In this document: positions 1 through 5,746 of the stretch, piece after piece
Layout of the letters: each line of letters opens with the position of its first letter
Numbering within the stretch: position 1 is the stretch's first letter
Source of the DNA: Deltaproteobacteria bacterium
GTDB lineage: Bacteria; Desulfobacterota; Syntrophobacteria; B119-G9
Assembly (NCBI GenBank): GCA_003646715.1
Contig: QMLL01000130.1
Span: 1 to 5,746, forward strand
DNA length: 5,746 nucleotides
Direction: 5' to 3'
Notes under the pieces: generated by a model
What the model saw: only the letters and a program-made list of their open reading frames with translations
Databases searched by the model: none
What the model was told of the DNA's origin: nothing
Position numbers and translations under genes: made by a program

Positions 1-93
1 CAGAATAAAGAACAGAGACAAAAGGCCGGATTTTCTCGTGAGGTTAACTCCCCAAATGTTTACTGGATATAATTTGGTGGATCTAACACTCAC
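1..93 (-). CDS. Possible 5' end of an unidentified gene, running off the left edge
   Basis: A reading frame opens at a GTG codon (91-93) and stays open for 31 codons to the window edge. A GGGAG ribosome-binding-like sequence lies at 101-105 on the minus strand, 7 bases before the GTG, which is good spacing. The start is 26 bases after the ndk stop on the same strand. The visible residues begin MSVRSTKLYPVNIWGV and end in a hydrophobic run, SGLLSLFFIL, which could start a membrane segment or signal anchor. I do not recognise the family. An open stretch this short can easily occur by chance, so the ribosome site and gene order are the main support. An in-frame TTG two codons upstream is an alternative start but sits too close to the GGGAG. 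Confidence 0.3.
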   Translation of the reverse strand, partial: MSVRSTKLYPVNIWGVNLTRKSGLLSLFFIL

Positions 94-119
94 TTTCAAA
101 CTCCCATCATAAAATAGTT

Positions 120-536
120 TCATTCGCAAATTTCCAGTTCGTTAAAAAAGAATGCAATTTCGGTGGCTGCAGTTTGTGGACTGTCTGATCCATGAACAAT
201 GTTTTTTTCGACATCGGAAGCAAAATCCTTCCGGATTGTCCCGGGCGCGGCATCTGCGGGGTTAGTGGCACCCATAAGTTCCCTGTTTTTTTCAATGACG
301 TTTTCACCTGCCAGGACCATTGCCACCACTGGCCCGGATGACATGAAAGTAGTGAGACTATCGAAAAACGGTTTGTCTTTGTGAACCGCATAAAAATTTT
401 TGGCCTTTTCTTTGGTAAGATGTATCATTTTCATCGCCACAATTTTTATACCTGCATTTTCGAACCTTTTGATTACCTCCCCGATAACTCCTTTTTGAAC
501 TCCATCCGGTTTAATGATTGACAACGTTTTTTCCAT
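120..536 (-). CDS. ndk: Nucleoside diphosphate kinase
   Basis: This enzyme moves the gamma phosphate of ATP onto other nucleoside diphosphates through a phosphohistidine intermediate, balancing cytoplasmic NTP and dNTP pools. The 138-aa length is about normal for bacterial Ndk (near 140). The N-terminal strand reads TLSIIKPDGV, with the conserved Lys at K9. The NRELMGATNP segment (84-93) has the nucleotide-contacting Arg at R85, and GTIRKDF (99-105) supplies R102. The signature NIVHGSDS (112-119) carries the active-site H115 with N112 beside it. The ATG start is secured by an AGGAGG site 7 bases upstream. The protein is complete with all key residues intact. The gene is 160 bases from the preceding gene and has its own probable promoter, so it is likely a separate transcription unit. 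Confidence 0.97.
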   Translation of the reverse strand: MEKTLSIIKPDGVQKGVIGEVIKRFENAGIKIVAMKMIHLTKEKAKNFYAVHKDKPFFDSLTTFMSSGPVVAMVLAGENVIEKNRELMGATNPADAAPGTIRKDFASDVEKNIVHGSDSPQTAATEIAFFFNELEICE

Positions 537-543
537 CTACTGA

Positions 544-549
544 CCTCCT
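544..549 (-). promoter_or_regulatory. Strong Shine-Dalgarno site of ndk
   Basis: AGGAGG on the minus strand lies 7 bases before the ndk ATG. It is the best ribosome binding site in the window and fixes the start at 536. Confidence 0.85.
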
Positions 550-566
550 GAAATTACCATATTTTT

Positions 567-596
567 ATTATAGTGTTATTGAATTGGAGCGAGCAA
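567..596 (-). promoter_or_regulatory. Probable sigma-70-type promoter of ndk
   Basis: On the minus strand a perfect TATAAT -10 box (567-572) is preceded by TTGCTC (591-596), which matches the first three bases of TTGACA, with an 18-base spacer. Transcription would start near 560, giving a leader of about 25 bases before the ndk ATG that includes the AGGAGG site. The surrounding sequence is AT-rich and non-coding. The -35 match is only partial, so the call rests mainly on the -10 box and position. Confidence 0.6.
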
Positions 597-628
597 ATAT
601 ATCTCACTTTGCTTCTTTTGTCTTTACC

Positions 629-651
629 AAAAATCTAGGGACTTTGACCCT
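629..651 (-). terminator. Weak hairpin with T-run, possible terminator after the 97-aa gene
   Basis: On the minus strand AGGG (648-651) and CCCT (637-640) can pair around a 7-base loop, with one further C-G pair possible inside after a T-T mismatch. A run of five T lies just downstream (629-633). The position, between the end of the upstream gene cluster and the ndk promoter, fits termination. The four-pair stem is short for an intrinsic terminator, so termination here may be partial or absent. Confidence 0.3.
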
Positions 652-696
652 TCGAATATTTCTATTCATATTGGCAGGCAAAAATCTGTAACTCAA

Positions 697-990
697 TTAC
701 TCTTTCCTGTTTCTCCCTGACCGAAACATTGCACCAATTTTCTGACCTCCCCAGAAAGGAGGAATGAGGATAGGTATCCAGTAAAAAGGTACTGCCAGAG
801 TGTTTCTTGCCAGATAAATGAAGGGTACGGGTATGTGAATTGCCAGGAACCAGCTAACAGAAAATTTTCTGCATTTTTCTCTCCAGTAACCGAAGGGCAG
901 ATTTATAACAAACACGAAGGCTACCAGTGTCAGTATCTTGTAAGCGAGAGGCGAATGAAACTTTGGCAACTTTGAGATCAATTCTCCCAT
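697..990 (-). CDS. Small membrane protein of unknown function (97 aa)
   Basis: I cannot assign a function. The 97-residue product has hydrophobic segments at about 17-35, 45-60 and 63-80, the last two rich in proline and aromatic residues (HIPVPFIYLA, WIPILIPPFWGG). A basic stretch with WREKCRK lies between the first two, and the C-terminus is basic (RSGRNRKE). This predicts two or three membrane passes. No transporter or enzyme motif is visible. The ATG begins 2 bases after the stop of the cysteine desulfurase gene and has no clear ribosome binding site, so translation is probably coupled. It appears to be the last gene of the cluster. The composition is coherent for an integral membrane protein, which supports a real gene over a chance frame. 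Confidence 0.75.
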   Translation of the reverse strand: MGELISKLPKFHSPLAYKILTLVAFVFVINLPFGYWREKCRKFSVSWFLAIHIPVPFIYLARNTLAVPFYWIPILIPPFWGGQKIGAMFRSGRNRKE

Positions 991-992
991 GA

Positions 993-2132
993 CTAGTCGT
1001 TAGCAATTGTCTTCACAGCTCTAATAATATCTTCAGAAGCTTGAAGAACCTGTTCTGTGGTTGTAAAAATGCCGGTTGAAAATCTTAACGTACCTTTAGC
1101 GTATTCTATGGGAATTCCCATTGCGTCCAGAACGTGTGATATTTTGATTTCATTAGAATGACAGGCAGCTCCGGCGGAGGCAGCAACAGAGGTTAACCTA
1201 TCGAGTATCCGATTGGCTTCCAGTCCCGGAAAGCTAATGCTCAAGGTATTGGGAAGTCTCTGAGACGGGTGCCCGTTTATCTTAATTTGGGGCAGTGATT
1301 CCAGTAGTTTTTCTGCCAGGAGATCTCTGGTTTTCTTCATGTTATTGGAGTTGTCTTCCAGGTTATCAGCTGCCAGCTCGCAGGCCTTTCCCAGTCCAAC
1401 AATTTCTATAACATTTTCAGTTCCGGCCCTGAGCCCTCGTTCCTGTCCGGCTCCGTGAATGAACTTTGGCAGCTTTACCCCCTTCCGGACATAGAGGGCT
1501 CCAATACCTTTAGGCGCATAAAGCTTATGTCCCGCTACAGACAATAGGTCAACTCTAAGTTTTTCGACGTCGGTTGGAATTTTTCCCACCGATTGGGCAG
1601 CATCTGTGTGTAAAATTATGTCTCTGTCACCAATGATCTCTTTTATATCAGAAAGCGGCTGAACAGTGCCAACTTCGTTATTGGCATGCATTACCGATAT
1701 CAGTATCGTCTCTGGCCTGATTTCGCGTGCCAGTTGATCGAGATCCACAACGCCATATCGGTCAACTTTCAAAAAACTAATCTCAAAGCCCTGTTTCATC
1801 AGGTAGAGGCAGGGTTCTATGATTGCGTGGTGTTCAATAGCAGTGGTTATTATGTGGTTCCCCTTTTCTCTGTACGATTCGGCAATGCCTCTGAGCGCGT
1901 GATTGTTCGATTCTGTTCCTCCGCTGGTGAAAATGATTTCTTCAGGAGAACAGTTCAGTAACTTTGCAACTCTTTCCCGTGCAACCTCGATTGCTTTTTT
2001 GGGTTCTCTCCCGTAGTAGTGAGAACTGGAAGGGTTCCCAAAGTGTTCTTTCATAAATGGTATCATTTCTTCTATCACTTCGGGTGCCAGGGGGGTAGTT
2101 GCGTTGTAATCCAGATAAATGGGTCTATCCAT
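993..2132 (-). CDS. nifS: Cysteine desulfurase, NifS/IscS family
   Basis: This PLP enzyme converts L-cysteine to alanine and leaves a persulfide on a catalytic Cys, supplying sulfur for Fe-S clusters and other thio-cofactors. At 379 aa it has normal family length. Visible landmarks are YLDYNATTP (6-14), the PLP phosphate loop FTSGGTESNN (68-77), EHH at 100-102 with the ring-stacking His at H101, MHANNEVGTVQP (148-159), HTDAAQS (175-181) with D177, the PLP lysine K203 in AGHKLYAPKG, and the catalytic C324 in SAGAACHS. The last motif differs from the ACTS of E. coli IscS. RFSTG (350-354) is near the C-terminus. The ATG has a GAGAGG site overlapping the stop of the response regulator gene, which suggests coupling. 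No iscU, nifU or iscR partner is in the window. The family is certain. The symbol is not, since IscS-type or selenium-related roles cannot be separated here. Confidence 0.95.
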   Translation of the reverse strand: MDRPIYLDYNATTPLAPEVIEEMIPFMKEHFGNPSSSHYYGREPKKAIEVARERVAKLLNCSPEEIIFTSGGTESNNHALRGIAESYREKGNHIITTAIEHHAIIEPCLYLMKQGFEISFLKVDRYGVVDLDQLAREIRPETILISVMHANNEVGTVQPLSDIKEIIGDRDIILHTDAAQSVGKIPTDVEKLRVDLLSVAGHKLYAPKGIGALYVRKGVKLPKFIHGAGQERGLRAGTENVIEIVGLGKACELAADNLEDNSNNMKKTRDLLAEKLLESLPQIKINGHPSQRLPNTLSISFPGLEANRILDRLTSVAASAGAACHSNEIKISHVLDAMGIPIEYAKGTLRFSTGIFTTTEQVLQASEDIIRAVKTIAND

Positions 2133-2135
2133 GAT

Positions 2136-2144
2136 TCCTCTCTA
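2136..2144 (-). promoter_or_regulatory. nifS ribosome binding site overlapping the upstream stop codon
   Basis: The minus strand reads TAGAGAGGA from 2144 to 2136. The TAG is the stop of the response regulator gene, and the following GAGAGG is the ribosome site for the desulfurase, 4 bases from its ATG. The overlap suggests that a ribosome finishing the regulator can start the desulfurase. Confidence 0.6.
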
Positions 2145-3533
2145 TGAACGGAAATTTGCGCTCTTGATGCCGTAGCGTCTCATGATATGCTGTAAAGCTT
2201 GCCTTTCCATCCCGCACATTTTCGCTGCATGAGTGACATTCCCACCACTTTTTCTCAATGCGTTGGAGATGTATTCAACATTAAAGTTTTCAAGCACCAT
2301 TGCCTTAGCTTTCTTGTAAGGCAGGCTGTTAATATCATCCAGGTCGAAACAAACTTTCCTTTTTTCTGTGGTTTCCCATCCCACGTCAGCCGGATAAATA
2401 ATATCTTCGGGTGCGAATAGTATACCCCTTTTTATTATGTTTTCCAGTTCTCTCACATTTCCTTCCCATGGATGTCTGAGGAAAAGCTCCATAAGTTCGG
2501 GAGATATTCGTTTTGGTTCTTTTCCCAGCTCTGCGCAGAATTTTTTCAGGAAATAATCGGTAAGAAGGGGTATGTCTTCAACCCTTTCTCTCAAAGGAGG
2601 CATATGCACAGGGAGGACATTTAGCCTGTAATATAAATCTTCTCTGAATTGTCCTTCTTTGAGTCTTGCCACAAGATCTCTGTTGGTTGACGCAATCACG
2701 CGCACGTCGATTTTTACGCTCTTGGTCTGTCCCAGAGGTTTTATTTCTTTTTCCTGGAGTACTCTCAGGAGCTTTGTTTGAATGGCAGGGCTTATATCAC
2801 CAATTTCATCAAGGTAAATTGTGCCCTTGTGAGCTTCTTCGAAGAGCCCCTTCTTGTTGCTTGTTGCGTGAGTGAAAGCCCCTTTTTTATATCCAAAGAG
2901 CTCACTTTCCAGTATGTTTTCGGGTAAAGTCGGGCAATTTACTGGCACAAATGGCTGTCCATGCCGGTTGCTGAGAGCGTGAATCGCTCGTGCAGCCAGC
3001 TCTTTACCGGTTCCTGATTCACCGGTTATCAGCACGGTGATATCGGTTTTTGCAACCATCTGAATAGTTTCGAAAACTCTTTTCATTTTTGCCGAAGAGC
3101 CCACTATGTTCTGGAATACTTCTTTCTCTTTTACTCGCAGTTGCAGGCGGATGTTTTCGCGAAGAAGCCTGCTGCGTTCAAGAGCTTTCCGGAGCAGGTG
3201 TACGAGCTTTTCGTGGTCAAAAGGCTTTACAACGAAGTCGTACGCGCCAGCCTTGATTGATTCCACAGCGGACTCTACAACTCCGTAAGCCGTCATCATT
3301 ACCACAGTTATCCACGGATTCCTGTCCTTGATTCTCTCAAGGAGTTCCAAACCATTCATCCCCGGCATCTTGATATCCGCGAGAACCAGGTCAACGCTGG
3401 TACTTTCCAGGATCTCCAGAGCTATATGGCCAGTTTCCGCGGTAATAACCTCGCAGTTTAAATCTGGCTCAAGGGTCCTTTTAAGCAGGTTGAGCATGTC
3501 TTTTTCATCGTCGACAACTAATATTGTTTCCAT
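2142..3533 (-). CDS. Sigma-54-dependent response regulator, NtrC family
   Basis: This is a DNA-binding regulator that, when phosphorylated, hydrolyses ATP to open sigma-54 promoters. It has 463 aa and the full three-domain layout. The receiver (about 1-120) has D8/D9, phosphoacceptor D53 in ADIKMPGMNG, T81 and K103. The AAA+ domain (about 143-375) has Walker A GESGTGKE (171-178), Walker B IYLDEIGD (239-246), arginine residues in FREDLYYRLN (297-304) and sensor II WEGNVRELEN (356-365). The sigma-54 contact loop reads GAFTHA (218-223) in place of the usual GAFTGA. A Fis-type helix-turn-helix (about 412-455) contains GGNVTHAAKMCGMERQAL. The start METILVVDDE is typical of receivers, although the GGAG before it is only 2 bases from the ATG. 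It begins 20 bases after the histidine kinase and is almost certainly its partner. The target promoters are unknown. Confidence 0.96.
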   Translation of the reverse strand: METILVVDDEKDMLNLLKRTLEPDLNCEVITAETGHIALEILESTSVDLVLADIKMPGMNGLELLERIKDRNPWITVVMMTAYGVVESAVESIKAGAYDFVVKPFDHEKLVHLLRKALERSRLLRENIRLQLRVKEKEVFQNIVGSSAKMKRVFETIQMVAKTDITVLITGESGTGKELAARAIHALSNRHGQPFVPVNCPTLPENILESELFGYKKGAFTHATSNKKGLFEEAHKGTIYLDEIGDISPAIQTKLLRVLQEKEIKPLGQTKSVKIDVRVIASTNRDLVARLKEGQFREDLYYRLNVLPVHMPPLRERVEDIPLLTDYFLKKFCAELGKEPKRISPELMELFLRHPWEGNVRELENIIKRGILFAPEDIIYPADVGWETTEKRKVCFDLDDINSLPYKKAKAMVLENFNVEYISNALRKSGGNVTHAAKMCGMERQALQHIMRRYGIKSANFRS

Positions 3534-3553
3534 AGCTCCAAATTCTATCTGTG

Positions 3554-5065
3554 TTATTCACCCTTAGGTCTGTTGTCTTTAGCCGGCAAAGTGACGATAA
3601 ACGTTGTTCCTTCGTCTACTTTGCTTTCAACTTCAATGTTTCCTCCATGATCTTGTATTATACCATAACTGACTGATAAACCGAGACCGGTTCCTTTGCC
3701 TGTAGGTTTCGTTGTAAAAAAAGGATCGAAAATGTGGGGTAGATCTTCACTCCTTATCCCGCATCCCGTATCCGAAAAAGTTATTACAACCGTGTTATCT
3801 CTGGAGTTGAGGTCTGATTTAATCGTGATTTTACCTCTTCCCTGAATTGCATCTTTGGCATTCATCAGGATGTTCATAAATACCTGCTTAATCTTTTCCG
3901 GGTCAATAGTCATATTGGGAAGCTCTTCGTTCAGGTCCGCAACTATTTCTATTCCGTTCATTTCGAACTGGTGTTCCATTACTTTCAGAACGTCTCTCAG
4001 GAGTTCGTTTATGTTGCTCTCAATCTTCTTGGTTTCGGTACTTCTGGCGAAGTTTAAAAGATCCTCAACGATGGCCTTGCAGTTGCGCACGTGTTTTTCG
4101 ATTATTTTAAGGTCTGAATATCTCTGTGTTTCTGGTTTTTCGTAACGGAGAAGTAGCTGAGTGTAACCGAGTATCATGCCAAGAGGGTTGTTAATTTCGT
4201 GCGCCAATCCTGCTGATAATTTACCCAGCGAGGCAAGTTTATCGGCTCTTAACATGTGCTTTTCTATTTCCTTCCTGTGCGTTATGTCTTTGATTACTCC
4301 CTGGAGCGTTTCCGGATCATCTTCCTGCCCCGGTTGAATAGTACAGCTAAAAAGGACTGTCTTGGTGGAGCCATCCTTGGAGATTACCGCCGTTTCGTGG
4401 TCTCTTATGATTCCCTTTTCATGCAATTCACTAAAGATGTACTGAAAATCTTCCCCGTTTGCAAATATGTCTTTAAGATTAATTTTTTTGATTATTTCCG
4501 CTTTGTCCTGGTAACCGAGAAGATCAAGGCCGGATTTATTTACGTCAAAGAATGTACCCGAATTGTCGGCTACAAAGAGCATGTCATTGGAGCCTTCGAA
4601 GATCCTTCTATATTTTGTTTCGGAAGCCTGGAGCTCTGCTGTTCTGGCGGAAACCAGATCTTCCAGGTGGCGATTAAGCCACATAAGTTTCTCACTGAAT
4701 CTCTGGATTTTTTGCTTGTCTTTAACGATCTGAAAATAGATGTTCTGGACTCGCTGAAAAAAGAGCGTGATTGACGCCACCAGGACAAACATGATGGTGT
4801 TCATTGCCCCGCTGAATGGACGGAGCTGAAGCCATATGGATTTTTTACCTGTAACGATCAGGATATGTTTGATTATGTGGCCCACGGATCTTGAAATAGC
4901 AAAGGCAAACAACGCCAGTGATAGCCAGAGCAGATATGTCCATATGACATTGGTCGGGTCCTCTCTCTTTTTTGTCCTGACCAACATCACGCACAAAAAG
5001 GATATGACTATCATTGATGCGGAACCGATCAGGTCTACAAGATATACGGGGAATAATGGAAGCAT
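3554..5065 (-). CDS. Membrane-bound PAS sensor histidine kinase
   Basis: This kinase autophosphorylates on His in response to a signal and passes phosphate to the regulator encoded just downstream. The 503 residues begin with three hydrophobic segments (about 9-29, 41-60, 84-103) connected by short loops, with no large periplasmic domain, so the signal is probably sensed in or near the membrane. A His pair, H63 and H67 in VGHIIKH, lies at the end of segment two. A helical linker (105-150) leads to a PAS domain (about 150-265) and then HisKA with phosphoacceptor H289 in GLAHEINNPLG. The ATPase has the N box (NILMNAKDAI, 398-407), G1 DTGCGI (432-437), F box DPFFTTK (447-453) and G2 GKGTGLGLS (456-464). 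The ATG at 5065 is the only reasonable start: the frame has a TAG about 11 codons upstream and no other start codon between. The ribosome site (GGAA) is weak. The ligand is unknown. Confidence 0.95.
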   Translation of the reverse strand: MLPLFPVYLVDLIGSASMIVISFLCVMLVRTKKREDPTNVIWTYLLWLSLALFAFAISRSVGHIIKHILIVTGKKSIWLQLRPFSGAMNTIMFVLVASITLFFQRVQNIYFQIVKDKQKIQRFSEKLMWLNRHLEDLVSARTAELQASETKYRRIFEGSNDMLFVADNSGTFFDVNKSGLDLLGYQDKAEIIKKINLKDIFANGEDFQYIFSELHEKGIIRDHETAVISKDGSTKTVLFSCTIQPGQEDDPETLQGVIKDITHRKEIEKHMLRADKLASLGKLSAGLAHEINNPLGMILGYTQLLLRYEKPETQRYSDLKIIEKHVRNCKAIVEDLLNFARSTETKKIESNINELLRDVLKVMEHQFEMNGIEIVADLNEELPNMTIDPEKIKQVFMNILMNAKDAIQGRGKITIKSDLNSRDNTVVITFSDTGCGIRSEDLPHIFDPFFTTKPTGKGTGLGLSVSYGIIQDHGGNIEVESKVDEGTTFIVTLPAKDNRPKGE

Positions 5066-5118
5066 AAGTTTATTCCGTTGATTCGTCCTATTCTATCATC
5101 TCTCCTGGTTTTGATCCA

Positions 5119-5628
5119 TCAATCTTCGTTGATTACCAGTGGTTGACCTTCTTCATGCAACTGTTTTATTCCGAAGTAGAGAAATAGAATCGCCGGTACG
5201 CATAACAAATGGTCCATTCTTCCCACATAATAGATAATAAGCCAAGGATGATCTTTGATAATCAGCTTTTTGGACCAATTGACCTGGCTCCCGATGAAAA
5301 AAGATGTGTCGAGCATCTCGTCAATACAGTGGACGAGCATTGCATCTATATTCCATAGAGCGAAAAGAATGCCCGAATACTGTATCAATCGCCATCCTTT
5401 TTGTTTTACAAACCTGTTTTTTCTCAGCCAGTATACGAGGAAAATCATGCTGGTCATGAAAAAAACATGGGCCATCTGGTGCGCGAATAACCCCTCAGGT
5501 CTATCGTGAATCTGAGTTGCCCATGAATTTCCGGTTATTCCCAGAATAACGAACGAAAAGACCAGGGCCGCCAGTATAAAGGAGTTCGTAGATTTTTCGT
5601 GTATTCGTGTTCTCTTGCCGCTTGCCAT
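5119..5628 (-). CDS. His-rich membrane protein of unknown function (169 aa)
   Basis: I do not recognise an established function. The N-terminus is basic (KRTRIHEK) and is followed by a hydrophobic stretch (about 16-33) ending GNSWA-TQ, which could be a Sec signal peptide cleaved near residue 37 or a first membrane helix. Further hydrophobic segments lie at about 50-68, 82-99 and 129-153. Several His residues sit in or beside them: H50 and H54 (AHQMAH), H100 (MLVHCIDEM) and H140 (GRMDHLLC), with H41 and H127 in loops. Such a pattern can bind heme or metal, but no CxxCH or named cytochrome motif is present. The ATG is 4 bases after the stop of the upstream gene and 53 bases separate it from the histidine kinase, so it is probably co-transcribed. 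A sensing or redox role with the kinase is inference only. Confidence 0.82.
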   Translation of the reverse strand: MASGKRTRIHEKSTNSFILAALVFSFVILGITGNSWATQIHDRPEGLFAHQMAHVFFMTSMIFLVYWLRKNRFVKQKGWRLIQYSGILFALWNIDAMLVHCIDEMLDTSFFIGSQVNWSKKLIIKDHPWLIIYYVGRMDHLLCVPAILFLYFGIKQLHEEGQPLVINED

Positions 5629-5632
5629 AACT

Positions 5633-5746
5633 TTATTTAACCTTTACGAGGTTGTATTTTCTGCTCCCGAGCCCCAATTTTTCCGCATATTCAAGCTGTA
5701 CTTCCGGGTCGATTTTTGGGTAAAGGGCTCTGAATTTATTGGCACC
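5633..5746 (-). CDS. 3' end of an unidentified gene entering from the right edge
   Basis: A minus-strand frame open from the window edge encodes 37 residues and stops at TAA (5633-5635). The visible C-terminus includes RALYPKIDPEVQLEYAEKLG and ends SRKYNLVKVK. It is charged and soluble in character, with no Cys, metal motif or membrane segment. The stop lies 4 bases before the ATG of the 169-aa membrane protein, so the two are probably in one operon. The tail is too short to assign a family. Codon choice and gene order support a real coding end. Confidence 0.7.
   Translation of the reverse strand, partial: GANKFRALYPKIDPEVQLEYAEKLGLGSRKYNLVKVK

Noticed and set aside
44..73. Promoter-like TTAACT, 18 bases, TATAAT on the plus strand
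   Set aside because: It would direct transcription antisense into ndk with no plus-strand gene to serve. AT-rich sequence produces such matches by chance.
52..77. Inverted repeat CCAAAT ... ATTTGG downstream of ndk
   Set aside because: The six-base arms are separated by 14 bases and no T-run follows, so it is not a convincing terminator or operator and may be chance.
107..391. Minus-strand open frame of 94 codons
   Set aside because: It overlaps ndk in another frame. The ndk frame has all catalytic residues and the strong ribosome site, so this is a shadow.
1686..1961. Plus-strand open frame of 91 codons
   Set aside because: It is antisense to the conserved core of the cysteine desulfurase and has no ribosome site or recognisable motif.
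2943..2957. TGGCAC on the plus strand resembling a sigma-54 -24 element
   Set aside because: The -12 element does not follow (GCTG instead of TTGC) and it lies inside the regulator's AAA+ coding sequence, antisense to the gene. Similar half matches at 266-271 and 1666-1671 fail the same way.
4256..4774. A 172-codon open frame on the plus strand
   Set aside because: It lies fully antisense to the PAS region of the histidine kinase, whose protein is clearly real. The translation shows no domain, and this is an expected shadow of a long gene.

Overview
This window is a compact bacterial region in which every credible gene lies on the minus strand, so it reads right to left. The proteins suggest an anaerobic Desulfobacterota-like (former deltaproteobacterial) genome. 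The evidence is an NtrC-type sigma-54 activator with a GAFTHA-type loop, a PAS histidine kinase with a three-helix membrane sensor of a kind I associate with that group, a type I cysteine desulfurase, and tight gene packing. This placement is an inference from protein style and was not tested by a search.

Layout in transcription order. The 3' end of an unidentified gene (5633-5746) enters from the right edge. Four bases later comes a His-rich membrane protein of 169 aa (5119-5628). After 53 bases comes a PAS sensor histidine kinase (3554-5065), and 20 bases further its likely partner, a sigma-54-dependent response regulator (2142-3533). Nine bases on is a NifS/IscS-like cysteine desulfurase (993-2132), and 2 bases after that a 97-aa membrane protein (697-990). 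The spacing suggests one operon whose promoter lies outside the window. A 160-base intergenic gap (537-696) follows, holding a weak hairpin and a good sigma-70-type promoter. Nucleoside diphosphate kinase ndk (120-536) comes next with a strong ribosome binding site. A possible GTG-initiated gene (1-93) runs off the left edge.

How the genes may work together. The kinase has a His pair four residues apart (H63, H67) at the end of its second membrane segment. The membrane protein encoded just upstream has several His residues in or near its membrane segments, including the same HxxxH spacing (H50, H54). A working hypothesis is that the two form a membrane sensing unit, perhaps binding heme or metal, that controls the NtrC-type regulator and through it sigma-54 promoters. 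No convincing -24/-12 promoter was found in the window, so the targets are probably elsewhere. The desulfurase would supply sulfur for Fe-S clusters or other thio-cofactors. Its position behind the two-component genes is striking, but a functional link is unproven. Ndk is general nucleotide metabolism and appears independently transcribed. No tRNA, rRNA, CRISPR array, insertion sequence or long repeat was seen.
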